Shown one piece after another: positions 45,680-53,895 of a DNA stretch of 64,000 nt. The notes under the pieces are model-generated. The model was given only the letters and a program-made list of their open reading frames with translations, had not been told where the DNA came from and searched no databases. The position numbers were made by a program, and so were the translations under genes. Source of the stretch: Bifidobacterium santillanense (GTDB lineage: Bacteria > Actinomycetota > Actinomycetes > Actinomycetales > Bifidobacteriaceae); the NCBI RefSeq assembly GCF_018555385.1, contig NZ_JAFEJS010000012.1:1-64000 (forward strand). Reading direction: 5' to 3'. How positions within the stretch are numbered: the first letter of the stretch is position 1; each line of letters starts with the position of its first letter.

Positions 45680-46777
45680 ATGGCGGGAATGAAGCGCGAC
45701 ATGTTCGGCCGGAACGACGCCGGTCTCGAAGGTCCCGGAGGTCCCGGAGGCGGGGGAGCCGTCCGCGGGGAGGTCTCGCCGGATCCGCTCGGCCGTATGG
45801 GGACGACCGGCATCACGGTTTCGGACCGCTCCCTCAGACGCACCCTGCTCGTGCAGCTCGTCGTCCTGCTCATCACCCTCTCGCTCGTCACCGGCGTCGC
45901 CGTGGCGGCGAACCTGCGTCGCCGCGAACGCGACGGCATCGACGGCCCGGTCGCCGGCGTCGGCCCCGCGTCGGTCATGCACGACGCCCGGTGGCGCGTG
46001 CGTCCGCTCGCCATCGTCCATCGCGGCGACGACTCCGCGCCCGAGAACTCGCTGCACGCCATCGCCAACGCGGGCGCGCGCGGCGCCGACTACTCCGAGA
46101 TCGACGTGCGGCTCACGCGCGACGGCGTCCCCGTCGTCTTCCACGACGGGCGCACCGGCCGTCTGTCGGCCGCCGGCGTCGATGTGCCGGTCTCGTCGGT
46201 GACGCTCGCCGAACTGCAGCGCATGCCGATGACCCAGCACGGCGAGATCTACCACATTCCCACGCTCGCCGAGGCGATCGGCGCCGCGCGGCGCTCGTCC
46301 GACCATCTCGGCCTGCTGCTGCACCTCAAGAGCAATCCGCGTCATCCGGCCAAGCTCGACGACGCGGTGATGGATCAGGTCGAGGACCAGCGGTTCGCCG
46401 ATCGCGCGATGTTCATGTCGACCAACGACGAGGACATCGCGATCGTCCACAGGCGCCACCCCGGCTGGACGGTCGGCAAGTGCGTGAGCCCCAAGGGCCG
46501 TCCGCTCGTCGAATGGCCCAAGGACGCCAGCTTCGTCGTGATGCGCGGCGACCGGATCAACCTCGCCGTGCTCGCCCGCGCCCGCCGCGACGGCGTGCCG
46601 GTGTTCGCCGGCGTGAGCGACGACTACCGCGAGGGCAACGAATGCCTCAGGCTCGGCGCCGACGGCATCCTCGGCGGCAACACCCGCCGCACGCTCGGCA
46701 CCGTCGACCGCCACACGGTCACCCTGAACGGCGCGAAGGGCGGCTCGATCCCGTGGTATCCCGGCGTCGGCCGCTGA
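45680..46777 (+). CDS. Membrane-anchored glycerophosphodiester phosphodiesterase
   Basis: 365 aa. Gly-rich N-terminus, one membrane helix (about residues 57-77, LLVQLVVLLITLSLVTGVAV), then a GDPD TIM barrel outside or at the membrane. Signatures: HRGDDSAPENSLHAI (catalytic His-Arg and Glu-Asn) and EIDVRLTRDGVPVVFHD. It would hydrolyse glycerophosphodiesters or teichoic-acid-like polymers to glycerol-3-phosphate. The metal-binding set appears intact. CAGGAGG lies 7 nt before the ATG at 45680. Confidence 0.87.
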   Translation: MAGMKRDMFGRNDAGLEGPGGPGGGGAVRGEVSPDPLGRMGTTGITVSDRSLRRTLLVQLVVLLITLSLVTGVAVAANLRRRERDGIDGPVAGVGPASVMHDARWRVRPLAIVHRGDDSAPENSLHAIANAGARGADYSEIDVRLTRDGVPVVFHDGRTGRLSAAGVDVPVSSVTLAELQRMPMTQHGEIYHIPTLAEAIGAARRSSDHLGLLLHLKSNPRHPAKLDDAVMDQVEDQRFADRAMFMSTNDEDIAIVHRRHPGWTVGKCVSPKGRPLVEWPKDASFVVMRGDRINLAVLARARRDGVPVFAGVSDDYREGNECLRLGADGILGGNTRRTLGTVDRHTVTLNGAKGGSIPWYPGVGR

Positions 46778-46810
46778 CCGTGGGTAATCCGGGGGCGGAC
46801 CCCCGCGGAG

Positions 46811-47001
46811 CGTACGCCGGCCATCCGCCAGAGTACGGGGAACGGGGCCAGTACGGGCCTACCCCGTGAAAACGTACGTTGACTCGGCGCCCGCGTACGA
46901 AAAATGTGGTCATCGGCCCCCGGGCCGCAACGAACGTACGCTACGCTGACGGTAACGTACGGTTCGTGTGGTTCCGACCTCGGAAACCCCGGGAACGTAC
47001 G
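46811..47001. promoter_or_regulatory. Array of six CGTACG palindromes
   Basis: CGTACG starts at 46811, 46873, 46894, 46935, 46956 and 46996: spacings 62, 21, 41, 21 and 40, close to 3, 1, 2, 1 and 2 times 20.5 bp. Five are preceded by A or G, often within AACGTACG. All lie between the GDPD gene and ridA. This looks like a phased operator array for a cooperative regulator. Confidence 0.6.
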
Positions 47002-47057
47002 CGGCAACGAACGACGACCGGCCATGACGGCCGGACAGCACGTAGAAGGAGCACATC

Positions 47058-47447
47058 ATGAGCGAGAAGATGGAAGCGGTCGCGACCTCCGAGGCGCCGG
47101 CCGCGCTGGGCGCGTACAGCCAGGCGGTCAAGGCCAACGGCTTCGTGTTCGTCTCCGGCCAGCTGGGCATCGACCCGGCCACCGGCGAGCTGGCGGGCGA
47201 GACCGCCGGCGAGCAGGCCGCGCAGGCCCTGAAGAACATCAAGCACATCCTCGACACCGCCGGCACCGGCATCGAGCACGTCGTGCGCGCCACCATCTAT
47301 CTGAAGAACGTCGAGGACTTCAAGGAGGTCGACGCCCGCTACGCCGAGGTGTTCATCGGCTCCGTCAAGCCCGCCCGCGTGGCCTTCGGCGGCAACGACA
47401 TCCCCAAGGGCGCGCTCGTCGAGATCGACGCCATCGCCGTGCTGTGA
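47058..47447 (+). CDS. ridA: RidA family enamine/imine deaminase
   Basis: 129 aa. Clears reactive 2-aminoacrylate and related enamines released by PLP enzymes. Family signatures: GAYSQAVKANGFVFVSGQ, the catalytic Arg in PARVAFGGNDIPKGALVEIDAIA, and HVVRATIYL. AGAAGGAGC before the ATG. Preceded by the CGTACG array, so it is probably under specific control. Confidence 0.92.
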   Translation: MSEKMEAVATSEAPAALGAYSQAVKANGFVFVSGQLGIDPATGELAGETAGEQAAQALKNIKHILDTAGTGIEHVVRATIYLKNVEDFKEVDARYAEVFIGSVKPARVAFGGNDIPKGALVEIDAIAVL

Positions 47448-47494
47448 ATCGATGATGCGCCGGTTCGAATGGGCCTTCGCCATCCGAACCGCTG

Positions 47495-47551
47495 AACCGC
47501 ACCCCGATTGTCGGACCGAAGCAATTCGGATGCGATGATCGGGGTGCGGTT
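47495..47551 (+). terminator. Hairpin downstream of ridA
   Basis: Fourteen-base-pair arms AACCGCACCCCGAT/ATCGGGGTGCGGTT with a 29-nt loop that can fold on itself; a smaller hairpin (47461-47491) precedes it. No T-run. Confidence 0.5.
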
Positions 47552-47682
47552 GTTCGTCCGGGGACCGCGGACGTCGTCATGACGATGGTTCCATGCGGGT
47601 CGCCGCCGGCCTGATCCGGGAGACCTCCGCGCCGTCGTTGCTATCATGACGTAGGCGTCAACAGCACGGACGAAGGAGCGAG

Positions 47683-49173
47683 ATGGCCGACACCGAGATC
47701 GACGGCACCATGAACGAGACCGCGGACGGCCGCCCCCGATCCGACATCGCGGCCGACAATCGGTCGGAACGGACCGACCGCGCCGACGACGGAACCGGCC
47801 TCGAACGGAAGATGGAATCCCGCCATCTGACGATGATCTCGCTCGGCGGCGTGATCGGCACCGGCCTGTTCGTGTCCTCCGGATACACGATCCACCAGGC
47901 CGGTCCCCTCGGCGCGATCCTCGCATACGCGGTCGGCTCGCTGCTCGTCTACTGCGTGATGGTCTCGCTCGGCGAGCTGTCCGTCGCGATGCCGTACGCC
48001 GGCAGCTTCCACATGTACGCCAAGCGCTTCATCGGCCCCGGCACCGCGTTCACGATCGCGATCCTCTACTGGCTCAACTGGGCGGTCGCGCTCGCCAGCG
48101 AGTTCACCGCCGCGGGGCTCCTGATGCAGCGCTGGTTCCCGGGCTCGCCGACGTGGGCGTGGTCCGCCGTGTTCATCGCCGTCGTGTTCCTGCTCAACAT
48201 CCTGTCCGTGCGCCTGTACGGCGAGGCCGAGTTCTGGTTCGCGTCGATCAAGGTGTTCGCGATCGTCGCGTTCATCCTCATCGGCCTTTTGGCGATCTTC
48301 GGCGCGATCCCGATCTCCGGTCAGGATTCGGCGCCGCTGTTCCGCAATTTCTACGCCGACGGCTGGTTCCCGCAGGGCATCGCCCCGATCTTCTCGACCC
48401 TGCTGACCGTGGTGTTCGCGTTCTCCGGCACCGAGGTCGTCGGCGTCGCCGCCGGCGAGACGAAGGATCCGTCCGAAGCGATCCCGAAGGCCGTGCACAC
48501 GACCGTGCTGCGCCTCGCCATCTTCTTCATCGGTTCGATCGCCGTGATGGCCGCGCTGATCCCATGGCATGAGTCCGGCGTCGAGACCAGCCCGTTCGTG
48601 CTCGTCTTCCAGTCGATCGGCATGCCGTTCGCCGGCGACGTGATGAACTTCGTGGTGCTGACGGCCGTGCTCTCGGCCGCGAACTCCGGCCTGTACGTGT
48701 GCTCGCGCATGGTGTGGTCGCTCGCCAAGGAGCGCCTGATCCCGGCCCGCTTCGCGAAGACCAACTTCCACGGCGTGCCCGTGTGGGCCGTTCTGTTCTC
48801 GATGGCCGGCTCCCTGCTCGCGCTGCTCTCGAGCGTCGTGGCCGCCTCGACCGTGTACCTGGTCCTCGTCGCCGTCTCGGGACTGGCGACCCTGGTCGTG
48901 TGGTTCTCCGTGTGCGTGTGCCACATCCGCTTCCGCCGCGAGTGGGCCGCCGCCGGCCGCACCCCGGACGAGCTGGGCTACCGCGCCCCCGGATTCCCGG
49001 TCCTGCCGTGGCTCGCCATCGTGATGTGCATCGGCGCCCTGGTTCTCGTCATCCTCGACGACACCCAACGCTCCACCCTCTACTGCATGATCCCCTTCGT
49101 AGCCCTCTGCTACCTAACCCACCACCTCCTAGAAAAGCGCCGCACCCCCACCGACGCTCCAGCCGAACCATGA
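47683..49173 (+). CDS. Amino-acid permease (APC superfamily)
   Basis: 496 aa with twelve hydrophobic helices after a 45-residue hydrophilic N-terminus. The AAT signatures are present: RHLTMISLGGVIGTGLFVSSGY in helix 1 and FSGTEVVGVAAGETKDPSEAIPKAV near helix 6. It resembles LysP/GabP/AroP-type proton symporters; the substrate is uncertain. Located just upstream of argS-lysA, so a basic amino acid is attractive but is inference. Confidence 0.85.
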   Translation: MADTEIDGTMNETADGRPRSDIAADNRSERTDRADDGTGLERKMESRHLTMISLGGVIGTGLFVSSGYTIHQAGPLGAILAYAVGSLLVYCVMVSLGELSVAMPYAGSFHMYAKRFIGPGTAFTIAILYWLNWAVALASEFTAAGLLMQRWFPGSPTWAWSAVFIAVVFLLNILSVRLYGEAEFWFASIKVFAIVAFILIGLLAIFGAIPISGQDSAPLFRNFYADGWFPQGIAPIFSTLLTVVFAFSGTEVVGVAAGETKDPSEAIPKAVHTTVLRLAIFFIGSIAVMAALIPWHESGVETSPFVLVFQSIGMPFAGDVMNFVVLTAVLSAANSGLYVCSRMVWSLAKERLIPARFAKTNFHGVPVWAVLFSMAGSLLALLSSVVAASTVYLVLVAVSGLATLVVWFSVCVCHIRFRREWAAAGRTPDELGYRAPGFPVLPWLAIVMCIGALVLVILDDTQRSTLYCMIPFVALCYLTHHLLEKRRTPTDAPAEP

Positions 49174-49227
49174 GTGACCTCAACCCCGCATCACCACCAC
49201 CAAGGTGACAGTGCCGACGCAACGGAG

Positions 49228-49312
49228 CGGGGAATCGGGATTTTCCGTTCGCGACCGTAGGCTTGGCCGAGCGGCCTGGAGCGTGTCGCGAATGGAAAAT
49301 CCCGATTCCCCG
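49228..49312. repeat. Long hairpin element B with conserved 29-nt loop
   Basis: 28-bp arms (one G-T wobble) CGGGGAATCGGGATTTTC.../...GAAAATCCCGATTCCCCG around the loop 49256-49284. That loop matches element A (43141-43227) at 26 of 29 positions in opposite orientation. It lies between the permease and argS. Confidence 0.85.
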
Positions 49313-49365
49313 CGGACACGTACGCAACAGGAGAACCTGTCTCCGTAATCGGTATCCTTGGAAGA

Positions 49366-51210
49366 ATGAATCCTGAAGCGTTGAGCGAACTCATTTCGCG
49401 TATTGCCCACGAGCTTGTCGCCGCCGGAAAGGCCGGCAACCTCACCGAAGATCTCATCCCGCCGGTCGCCAAATTCGCCGTCATGCGTCCGAAGGACCGC
49501 GCCCACGGCGACTGGGCGTCGAACGCCGCGATGCAGCTGGCCAAGAAGGCCGGCATGCGCCCGCACGACCTCGCCGACCTGTTCGCCGCCGAACTGACCG
49601 CCGCCGACGGCGTCGCCAAGGTCGAGGTCGCCGGCCCCGGCTTCATCAACATCACCCTCGATTCCGCGTCCGCCGCCGCGGTCGTCGACCAGGTCCTCGA
49701 CGCCCCGAAGACCGAGGACGGCGTCTCCGCGTTCGGCCGCAACGGCCACCTGGGCGGCGAGACCCTGAACCTCGAGTTCGTCTCCGCCAACCCGACCGGC
49801 CCGATCCACATCGGCGGCACCCGCTGGGCCGCGACCGGCGACTCGATGGCCCGCGTGCTCGAGGCCAACGGCGCCAAGGTCGTGCGCGAGTACTACTTCA
49901 ACGACCACGGCGAGCAGATCAACCGCTTCGCCAAGTCCCTCGTCGCCGCCTGGGCGCACGACAACGGCCTCGGCGACAAGGGCTACCAGACCGAGACCCC
50001 GTTCGACGGCTACAAGGGCGCCTACATCGACGAGATCGCCCGTCGCGTCCAGGCCGAGGCCGAGAAGGACGGCGTGGACCTCACCGCCCTCCAGCACGAG
50101 GACCAGGGCCTCAACGCCGACGGCGAGCCGGTCGGCGAGTCCGACTCCGAGGTGCGCGAGGAGTTCCGCAAGCGCGCCGTGCCGATGATGTTCGACGAGA
50201 TCCGCAAGTCGATGAAGGACTTCCGCGTCCACTTCGACGTGTGGTTCCACGAGAACAGCCTCTACCAGGACGGCGAGGTCGACAAGGCCATCGCCGAGCT
50301 GCGCGAGCGCGGCGACATCTTCGAGAAGGACGGCGCCACCTGGTTCGCGTCCACCAAGCACGGCGACGACAAGGACCGCGTCATCATCAAGTCGAACGGC
50401 GAGTTCGCGTACTTCGCCGCCGACATCGCGTACTACTGGAACAAGCGCCACCGCGAGCACGATCCGGCCGACGTCGCGATCTACATGCTCGGCGCCGACC
50501 ACCACGGCTACATCGGCCGCATGATGGCGATGTGCGAGGCGTTCGGCGACAAGCCGGGCGAGAACATGCAGATCCTCATCGGCCAGCTCGTCAACGTGAT
50601 GAAGGACGGCAAGGCCGTGCGCATGTCCAAGCGCGCCGGCAACGTCGTCACCATCGACGACCTCGTCGACGCGATCGGCGTGGACGCCTCCCGCTACTCG
50701 CTGGCCCGCACCGACTACAACTCCCCGGTCGACATCGACCTCAACCTGCTCGCCAGCCACTCCAACGACAACCCGGTGTACTACGTGCAGTACGCGCACG
50801 CGCGCTCCTGCAACGTGGACCGCAACGCCGAGGCCGCGGGCATCGCGTATGATGGCGCCGATCTGGCCCTCCTCGACACCGAGGCCGACGGCGAGGTGCT
50901 CGCCGCGCTCGCCCAGTGGCCGGCGGTCGTCAAGGAGGCCGGCGACAAGCGCGCCCCGCACCGCATCGCCCACTACCTCGAGGACCTCGCCGCCGCGTAC
51001 CACAAGTGGTACAACGTCGAGCGCGTCGTCCCGATGGACCTGACCGACCCGGAGGAGCGCGGCGACGAGGAGGCCGTCAAGGCCCTGCGCATCGCCAAGG
51101 CCCCGGAGCCGGCCCGCGCCGCCGCCCGCCTCAAGCTCAACGACGCCGTGCGCGACGTGATCGCCGCCGGCCTCGACCTGCTCGGCGTCACCGCGCCGGA
51201 GCAGATGTAG
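49366..51210 (+). CDS. argS: Arginyl-tRNA synthetase
   Basis: 614 aa class I synthetase. HIGG at residues 148-151 (HIGH equivalent), MSKR at 420-423 (KMSKS equivalent), N-terminal Add-1 domain and C-terminal DALR anticodon domain ending GVTAPEQM. Charges tRNA-Arg. It lies 12 nt upstream of lysA, the argS-lysA pair typical of actinobacteria. ATG at 49366 gives the expected N-terminus. Confidence 0.96.
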   Translation: MNPEALSELISRIAHELVAAGKAGNLTEDLIPPVAKFAVMRPKDRAHGDWASNAAMQLAKKAGMRPHDLADLFAAELTAADGVAKVEVAGPGFINITLDSASAAAVVDQVLDAPKTEDGVSAFGRNGHLGGETLNLEFVSANPTGPIHIGGTRWAATGDSMARVLEANGAKVVREYYFNDHGEQINRFAKSLVAAWAHDNGLGDKGYQTETPFDGYKGAYIDEIARRVQAEAEKDGVDLTALQHEDQGLNADGEPVGESDSEVREEFRKRAVPMMFDEIRKSMKDFRVHFDVWFHENSLYQDGEVDKAIAELRERGDIFEKDGATWFASTKHGDDKDRVIIKSNGEFAYFAADIAYYWNKRHREHDPADVAIYMLGADHHGYIGRMMAMCEAFGDKPGENMQILIGQLVNVMKDGKAVRMSKRAGNVVTIDDLVDAIGVDASRYSLARTDYNSPVDIDLNLLASHSNDNPVYYVQYAHARSCNVDRNAEAAGIAYDGADLALLDTEADGEVLAALAQWPAVVKEAGDKRAPHRIAHYLEDLAAAYHKWYNVERVVPMDLTDPEERGDEEAVKALRIAKAPEPARAAARLKLNDAVRDVIAAGLDLLGVTAPEQM

Positions 51211-51222
51211 GGGGCGCCCATC

Positions 51223-52815
51223 ATGGCCATCACCCCGATCTGGCCCGAGGCCTCGGCCCTCGACCCCGTGTCCGGCGCCGTCACGTTCCACGGCCGCACC
51301 GCCGAGTCGCTGCTCGACGAGTTCGGCTCGCCGCTCTACCTCATCGACACCGACGAGGTCGCCAACCGCGCCCGCTACTTCGTCAGGGCCGCGGCCGACG
51401 CGTTCACCAACTCCACCACGCACGTGAGCTTCGCCGGCAAGGCGTTCCTGAGCAAGGAGATCGTGCGCCTCGTCACCGCCGCCGGCATGCTCGTCGACAC
51501 CTGCTCGATGGGGGAGATGCGCATCGCCCTCGCCGCCGGCGCCCCCGGCCGCCGCCTCGTGCTGCACGGCAACAACAAGTCCGACGAGGAGATCGCGCTC
51601 GCGATCGAGCAGGGCTTCGCGAAGATCGTCGTCGACTCGCCCGACGAGCCGGCGCGCATCGCCGCGATCGCGGCCAAGCTCGGCAAGCGCGCCAAGGTGA
51701 TGCTGCGCGTCACCTCCGGCATCCACGCGGGCGGCCACGAGTACATCTCCACCGCGCACGAGGACCAGAAGTTCGGCGTCCCGCTGCTGCCCGCCGGCGC
51801 CGACACCGACGTGCTCGCCGTGCTCGACGACCTCGCCGACGTGACCCCGGCCGCGACCAACGCGCGCCTCGCCGAGCGCCGCGACGACGACGGCAGGCCC
51901 GAGCGCGAGCTGCAGTACGACGTCAAGTACCCGTACGACCTGAGCCACGAGCAGGTCTCCGAGAAAGACAAGGCGCTCGCCGCCGCGATGACCGCCGTCG
52001 CCGACGGCCCGGCGCTCGCCGTCCTCAAGGACATCCAGGCGCATCAGGACGTGCTCGAGCTGGTCGGCATCCACTCGCACATCGGGTCGAACATCCACGA
52101 CGCCGACGCGTTCATCCAGGCCGCCAAGCGCATGATGCTCCTGCGCAAGACCTTCTACGCGACCGACGCCTACACCCTGCCCGAGGTCGACCTCGGCGGC
52201 GGCTACTCCGTCGCCTACACCGACGGCGAGGACTCGATGGACGTGCGCGTCGAGCTCAAGCGCCTCGCCGAGGCGGTCGGCGCGATCAACCGCGCGCTCG
52301 GCATGCCCGCGCCCGCGATCAGCTTCGAGCCGGGCCGCTGGATCGTGGCCCCGGCCGGCGTCACGCTGTACCGCGTCGGCACCGTCAAGCCGGTCACGCT
52401 GAGCGCCCACGACGGCAAGCAGCCGACCGACAAGGCCGGCAACCCGATCTCCGAGCGCGTGTACGTGTCCGTCGACGGCGGCATGAGCGACAACATCCGC
52501 CCGGCCCTGTACGGCGCCGACTACACCGCCGTCCTCGCGAACCGCCGCGGCTCCGCCGAGACGATGCTCGCGCGCGTCGTCGGTATGCACTGCGAGTCCG
52601 GCGACATCGTCGTGCACGAGGTGAGGCTCCCCGCCGACACGCACCGCGGCGACATCCTCGCCGTGCCGGTCACCGGCGCGTACGGCCGCACGATGGCCAG
52701 CAACTACAACCAGGCGCTCATCCCGGCCGTCGCCGCCGTCTCGGCCGACGGCGCCCACCTGATGCTGCGCCGCCAGACCGTCGACGACCTCCTCGCCCTC
52801 GACGTGAGCGAGTGA
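51223..52815 (+). CDS. lysA: Diaminopimelate decarboxylase
   Basis: 530 aa PLP enzyme making L-lysine from meso-diaminopimelate. Alanine racemase-like barrel with PLP lysine K73 in SFAGKAFLSKEI, SHIGSN, the glycine loop VDLGGGYSVAY, EPGRWIVAPAG, and CESGDIV with the active-site Cys from the partner subunit. Longer than E. coli LysA (420 aa) because of an insertion about residues 185-265, as in other bifidobacteria. Preceded by AGGGGG. Confidence 0.95.
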   Translation: MAITPIWPEASALDPVSGAVTFHGRTAESLLDEFGSPLYLIDTDEVANRARYFVRAAADAFTNSTTHVSFAGKAFLSKEIVRLVTAAGMLVDTCSMGEMRIALAAGAPGRRLVLHGNNKSDEEIALAIEQGFAKIVVDSPDEPARIAAIAAKLGKRAKVMLRVTSGIHAGGHEYISTAHEDQKFGVPLLPAGADTDVLAVLDDLADVTPAATNARLAERRDDDGRPERELQYDVKYPYDLSHEQVSEKDKALAAAMTAVADGPALAVLKDIQAHQDVLELVGIHSHIGSNIHDADAFIQAAKRMMLLRKTFYATDAYTLPEVDLGGGYSVAYTDGEDSMDVRVELKRLAEAVGAINRALGMPAPAISFEPGRWIVAPAGVTLYRVGTVKPVTLSAHDGKQPTDKAGNPISERVYVSVDGGMSDNIRPALYGADYTAVLANRRGSAETMLARVVGMHCESGDIVVHEVRLPADTHRGDILAVPVTGAYGRTMASNYNQALIPAVAAVSADGAHLMLRRQTVDDLLALDVSE

Positions 52816-52845
52816 TCCGGCCACCGGATATCGCCGGATACGAAC

Positions 52846-52883
52846 GAAGCCGTCCCACCGGGTTCTCCCAGCGGGACGGCTTC
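52846..52883 (+). terminator. Terminator of argS-lysA
   Basis: Stem GAAGCCGTCCC/GGGACGGCTTC with a 16-nt loop, 31 nt after the lysA stop. Confidence 0.75.
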
Positions 52884-52892
52884 ATCATATGG

Positions 52893-53044
52893 TGGCAAAA
52901 ATCTCTCGCTGGGATGCCTCCACGCGAGATGGTCCTGCCATAAAGTGGCGGAAACCTCTCACGAGGGCGTCTGAGCGAGAGATTCCCGCCATATCATGGT
53001 GAAAACCTCTCGCTCAGGGGTGCCCAAGCGAGAGGTTTCCGCCA
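52893..53044. repeat. Three tandem palindromic units
   Basis: Units at 52893-52940, 52946-52991 and 52997-53044, each 46-48 bp and each an imperfect to near-perfect hairpin of form TGGYRAAAAYCTCTC...GAGAGRTTYCCGCCA. Units 2 and 3 share arms almost exactly while the centres differ. They fill the gap between lysA and the convergent PTS IIA gene; no gene inside. Confidence 0.88.
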
Positions 53045-53105
53045 GTGGGTGGCGCGCACGGCTCGGTAGGTAAGCCGATCCGGGTTTTCGGCGCCGCCCG
53101 GAACG

Positions 53106-53624
53106 TCACTTTACGGTCATCGTGCCGACGTTCTGGCCGGCGGTCACGGCGCCGGAGGCCGTCAGATCGAGCGAGGCGATCGCGGCGGGGTTGGTGAACA
53201 CGACGATGACGTCGGTGGGCTTGCCCGCGTCCTTGACGGCCTGCACGTCCACGCGCTCGATCGGCTTGCCGGCCGTGACCTTCTGGCCGGGGGCGACGAG
53301 CATGTCGAACGGCTCGCCCTTGAGCTGGACCGTGTCGACGCCGATGTGCACGAGCACCTCGACGCCGCCCTCGGTCGTGATGCCGACCGCGTGCTTGGCG
53401 TCGGCGACGGTCGTCACCGTGCCCGACACCGGTGCCACGACCGTGCCGGACGCGGGCGTGACGCCGAAGCCGTCGCCGAGGATCTTCGCGGCGAACGTGT
53501 CGTCGGGCACCTCCTCGACCGGCTTGTACGTGCCGTCGACCGGGGCCACGACGGTCAGCGTCTTCGGCGCGGCGGTCTCCTCGGCGGGCTCGTCCTTATG
53601 GAACAGACCCGAGAACAGTCCCAT
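53106..53624 (-). CDS. PTS glucose-type enzyme IIA
   Basis: 172 aa. Carries phosphate from HPr to the IIB domain of its permease. Signatures: VVAPVSGTVTTVADAKHAVGITTEGGVEVLVHIGVDTVQL with phospho-acceptor H93 and an upstream His in the KHAVG segment. Start chosen at GTG-free ATG 53624 with AAGGAGG upstream. A free-standing IIA here pairs with the IICB gene on the same strand 270 bp upstream. Confidence 0.92.
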   Translation of the reverse strand: MGLFSGLFHKDEPAEETAAPKTLTVVAPVDGTYKPVEEVPDDTFAAKILGDGFGVTPASGTVVAPVSGTVTTVADAKHAVGITTEGGVEVLVHIGVDTVQLKGEPFDMLVAPGQKVTAGKPIERVDVQAVKDAGKPTDVIVVFTNPAAIASLDLTASGAVTAGQNVGTMTVK

Positions 53625-53700
53625 GATGATCCTCCTTGATTTGATGGGTCGAACAACATCGAAGTACTGAAGGTACACATCCACGCTACACCACGGCGCC

Positions 53701-53750
53701 GCGCAATCGCCTGCAATCGCCCGCGATCGTGCGTAATCGGCGTCGATCGC
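53701..53750. repeat. Five 10-bp phased repeats with core RATCG
   Basis: RATCG occurs at the same place in five successive 10-bp units, consensus NNGYRATCGN, upstream of the IIA gene. One helical turn per unit suggests regulator contacts on one face of the DNA. GC-rich hairpins around 53781-53815 and 53837-53868 fill the rest of the gap up to the IICB stop. Confidence 0.7.
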
Positions 53751-53895
53751 ACCATCACGCATGACCGTACGCAACCGGCCGCCCGGCCGTGACGGACGTC
53801 TGCGGCCGGGCGGGGAAGGATGCTCCGGTCCCGTCATCGACGCGCGATGCGACGGGACCGGTCGGCGTGGGGGGCGATGACCGATGGCGCAGCCG

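Noticed and set aside
49258..49284. Loop of hairpin B resembles a tRNA-Ser/Leu D-arm (GGCCGAGCGGCC)
   Set aside because: Too short and lacks the other arms; likely coincidence of a GC-rich small hairpin.
49180..52824. 1214-codon minus-strand open frame opposite argS-lysA
   Set aside because: Antisense shadow of two clear housekeeping genes.
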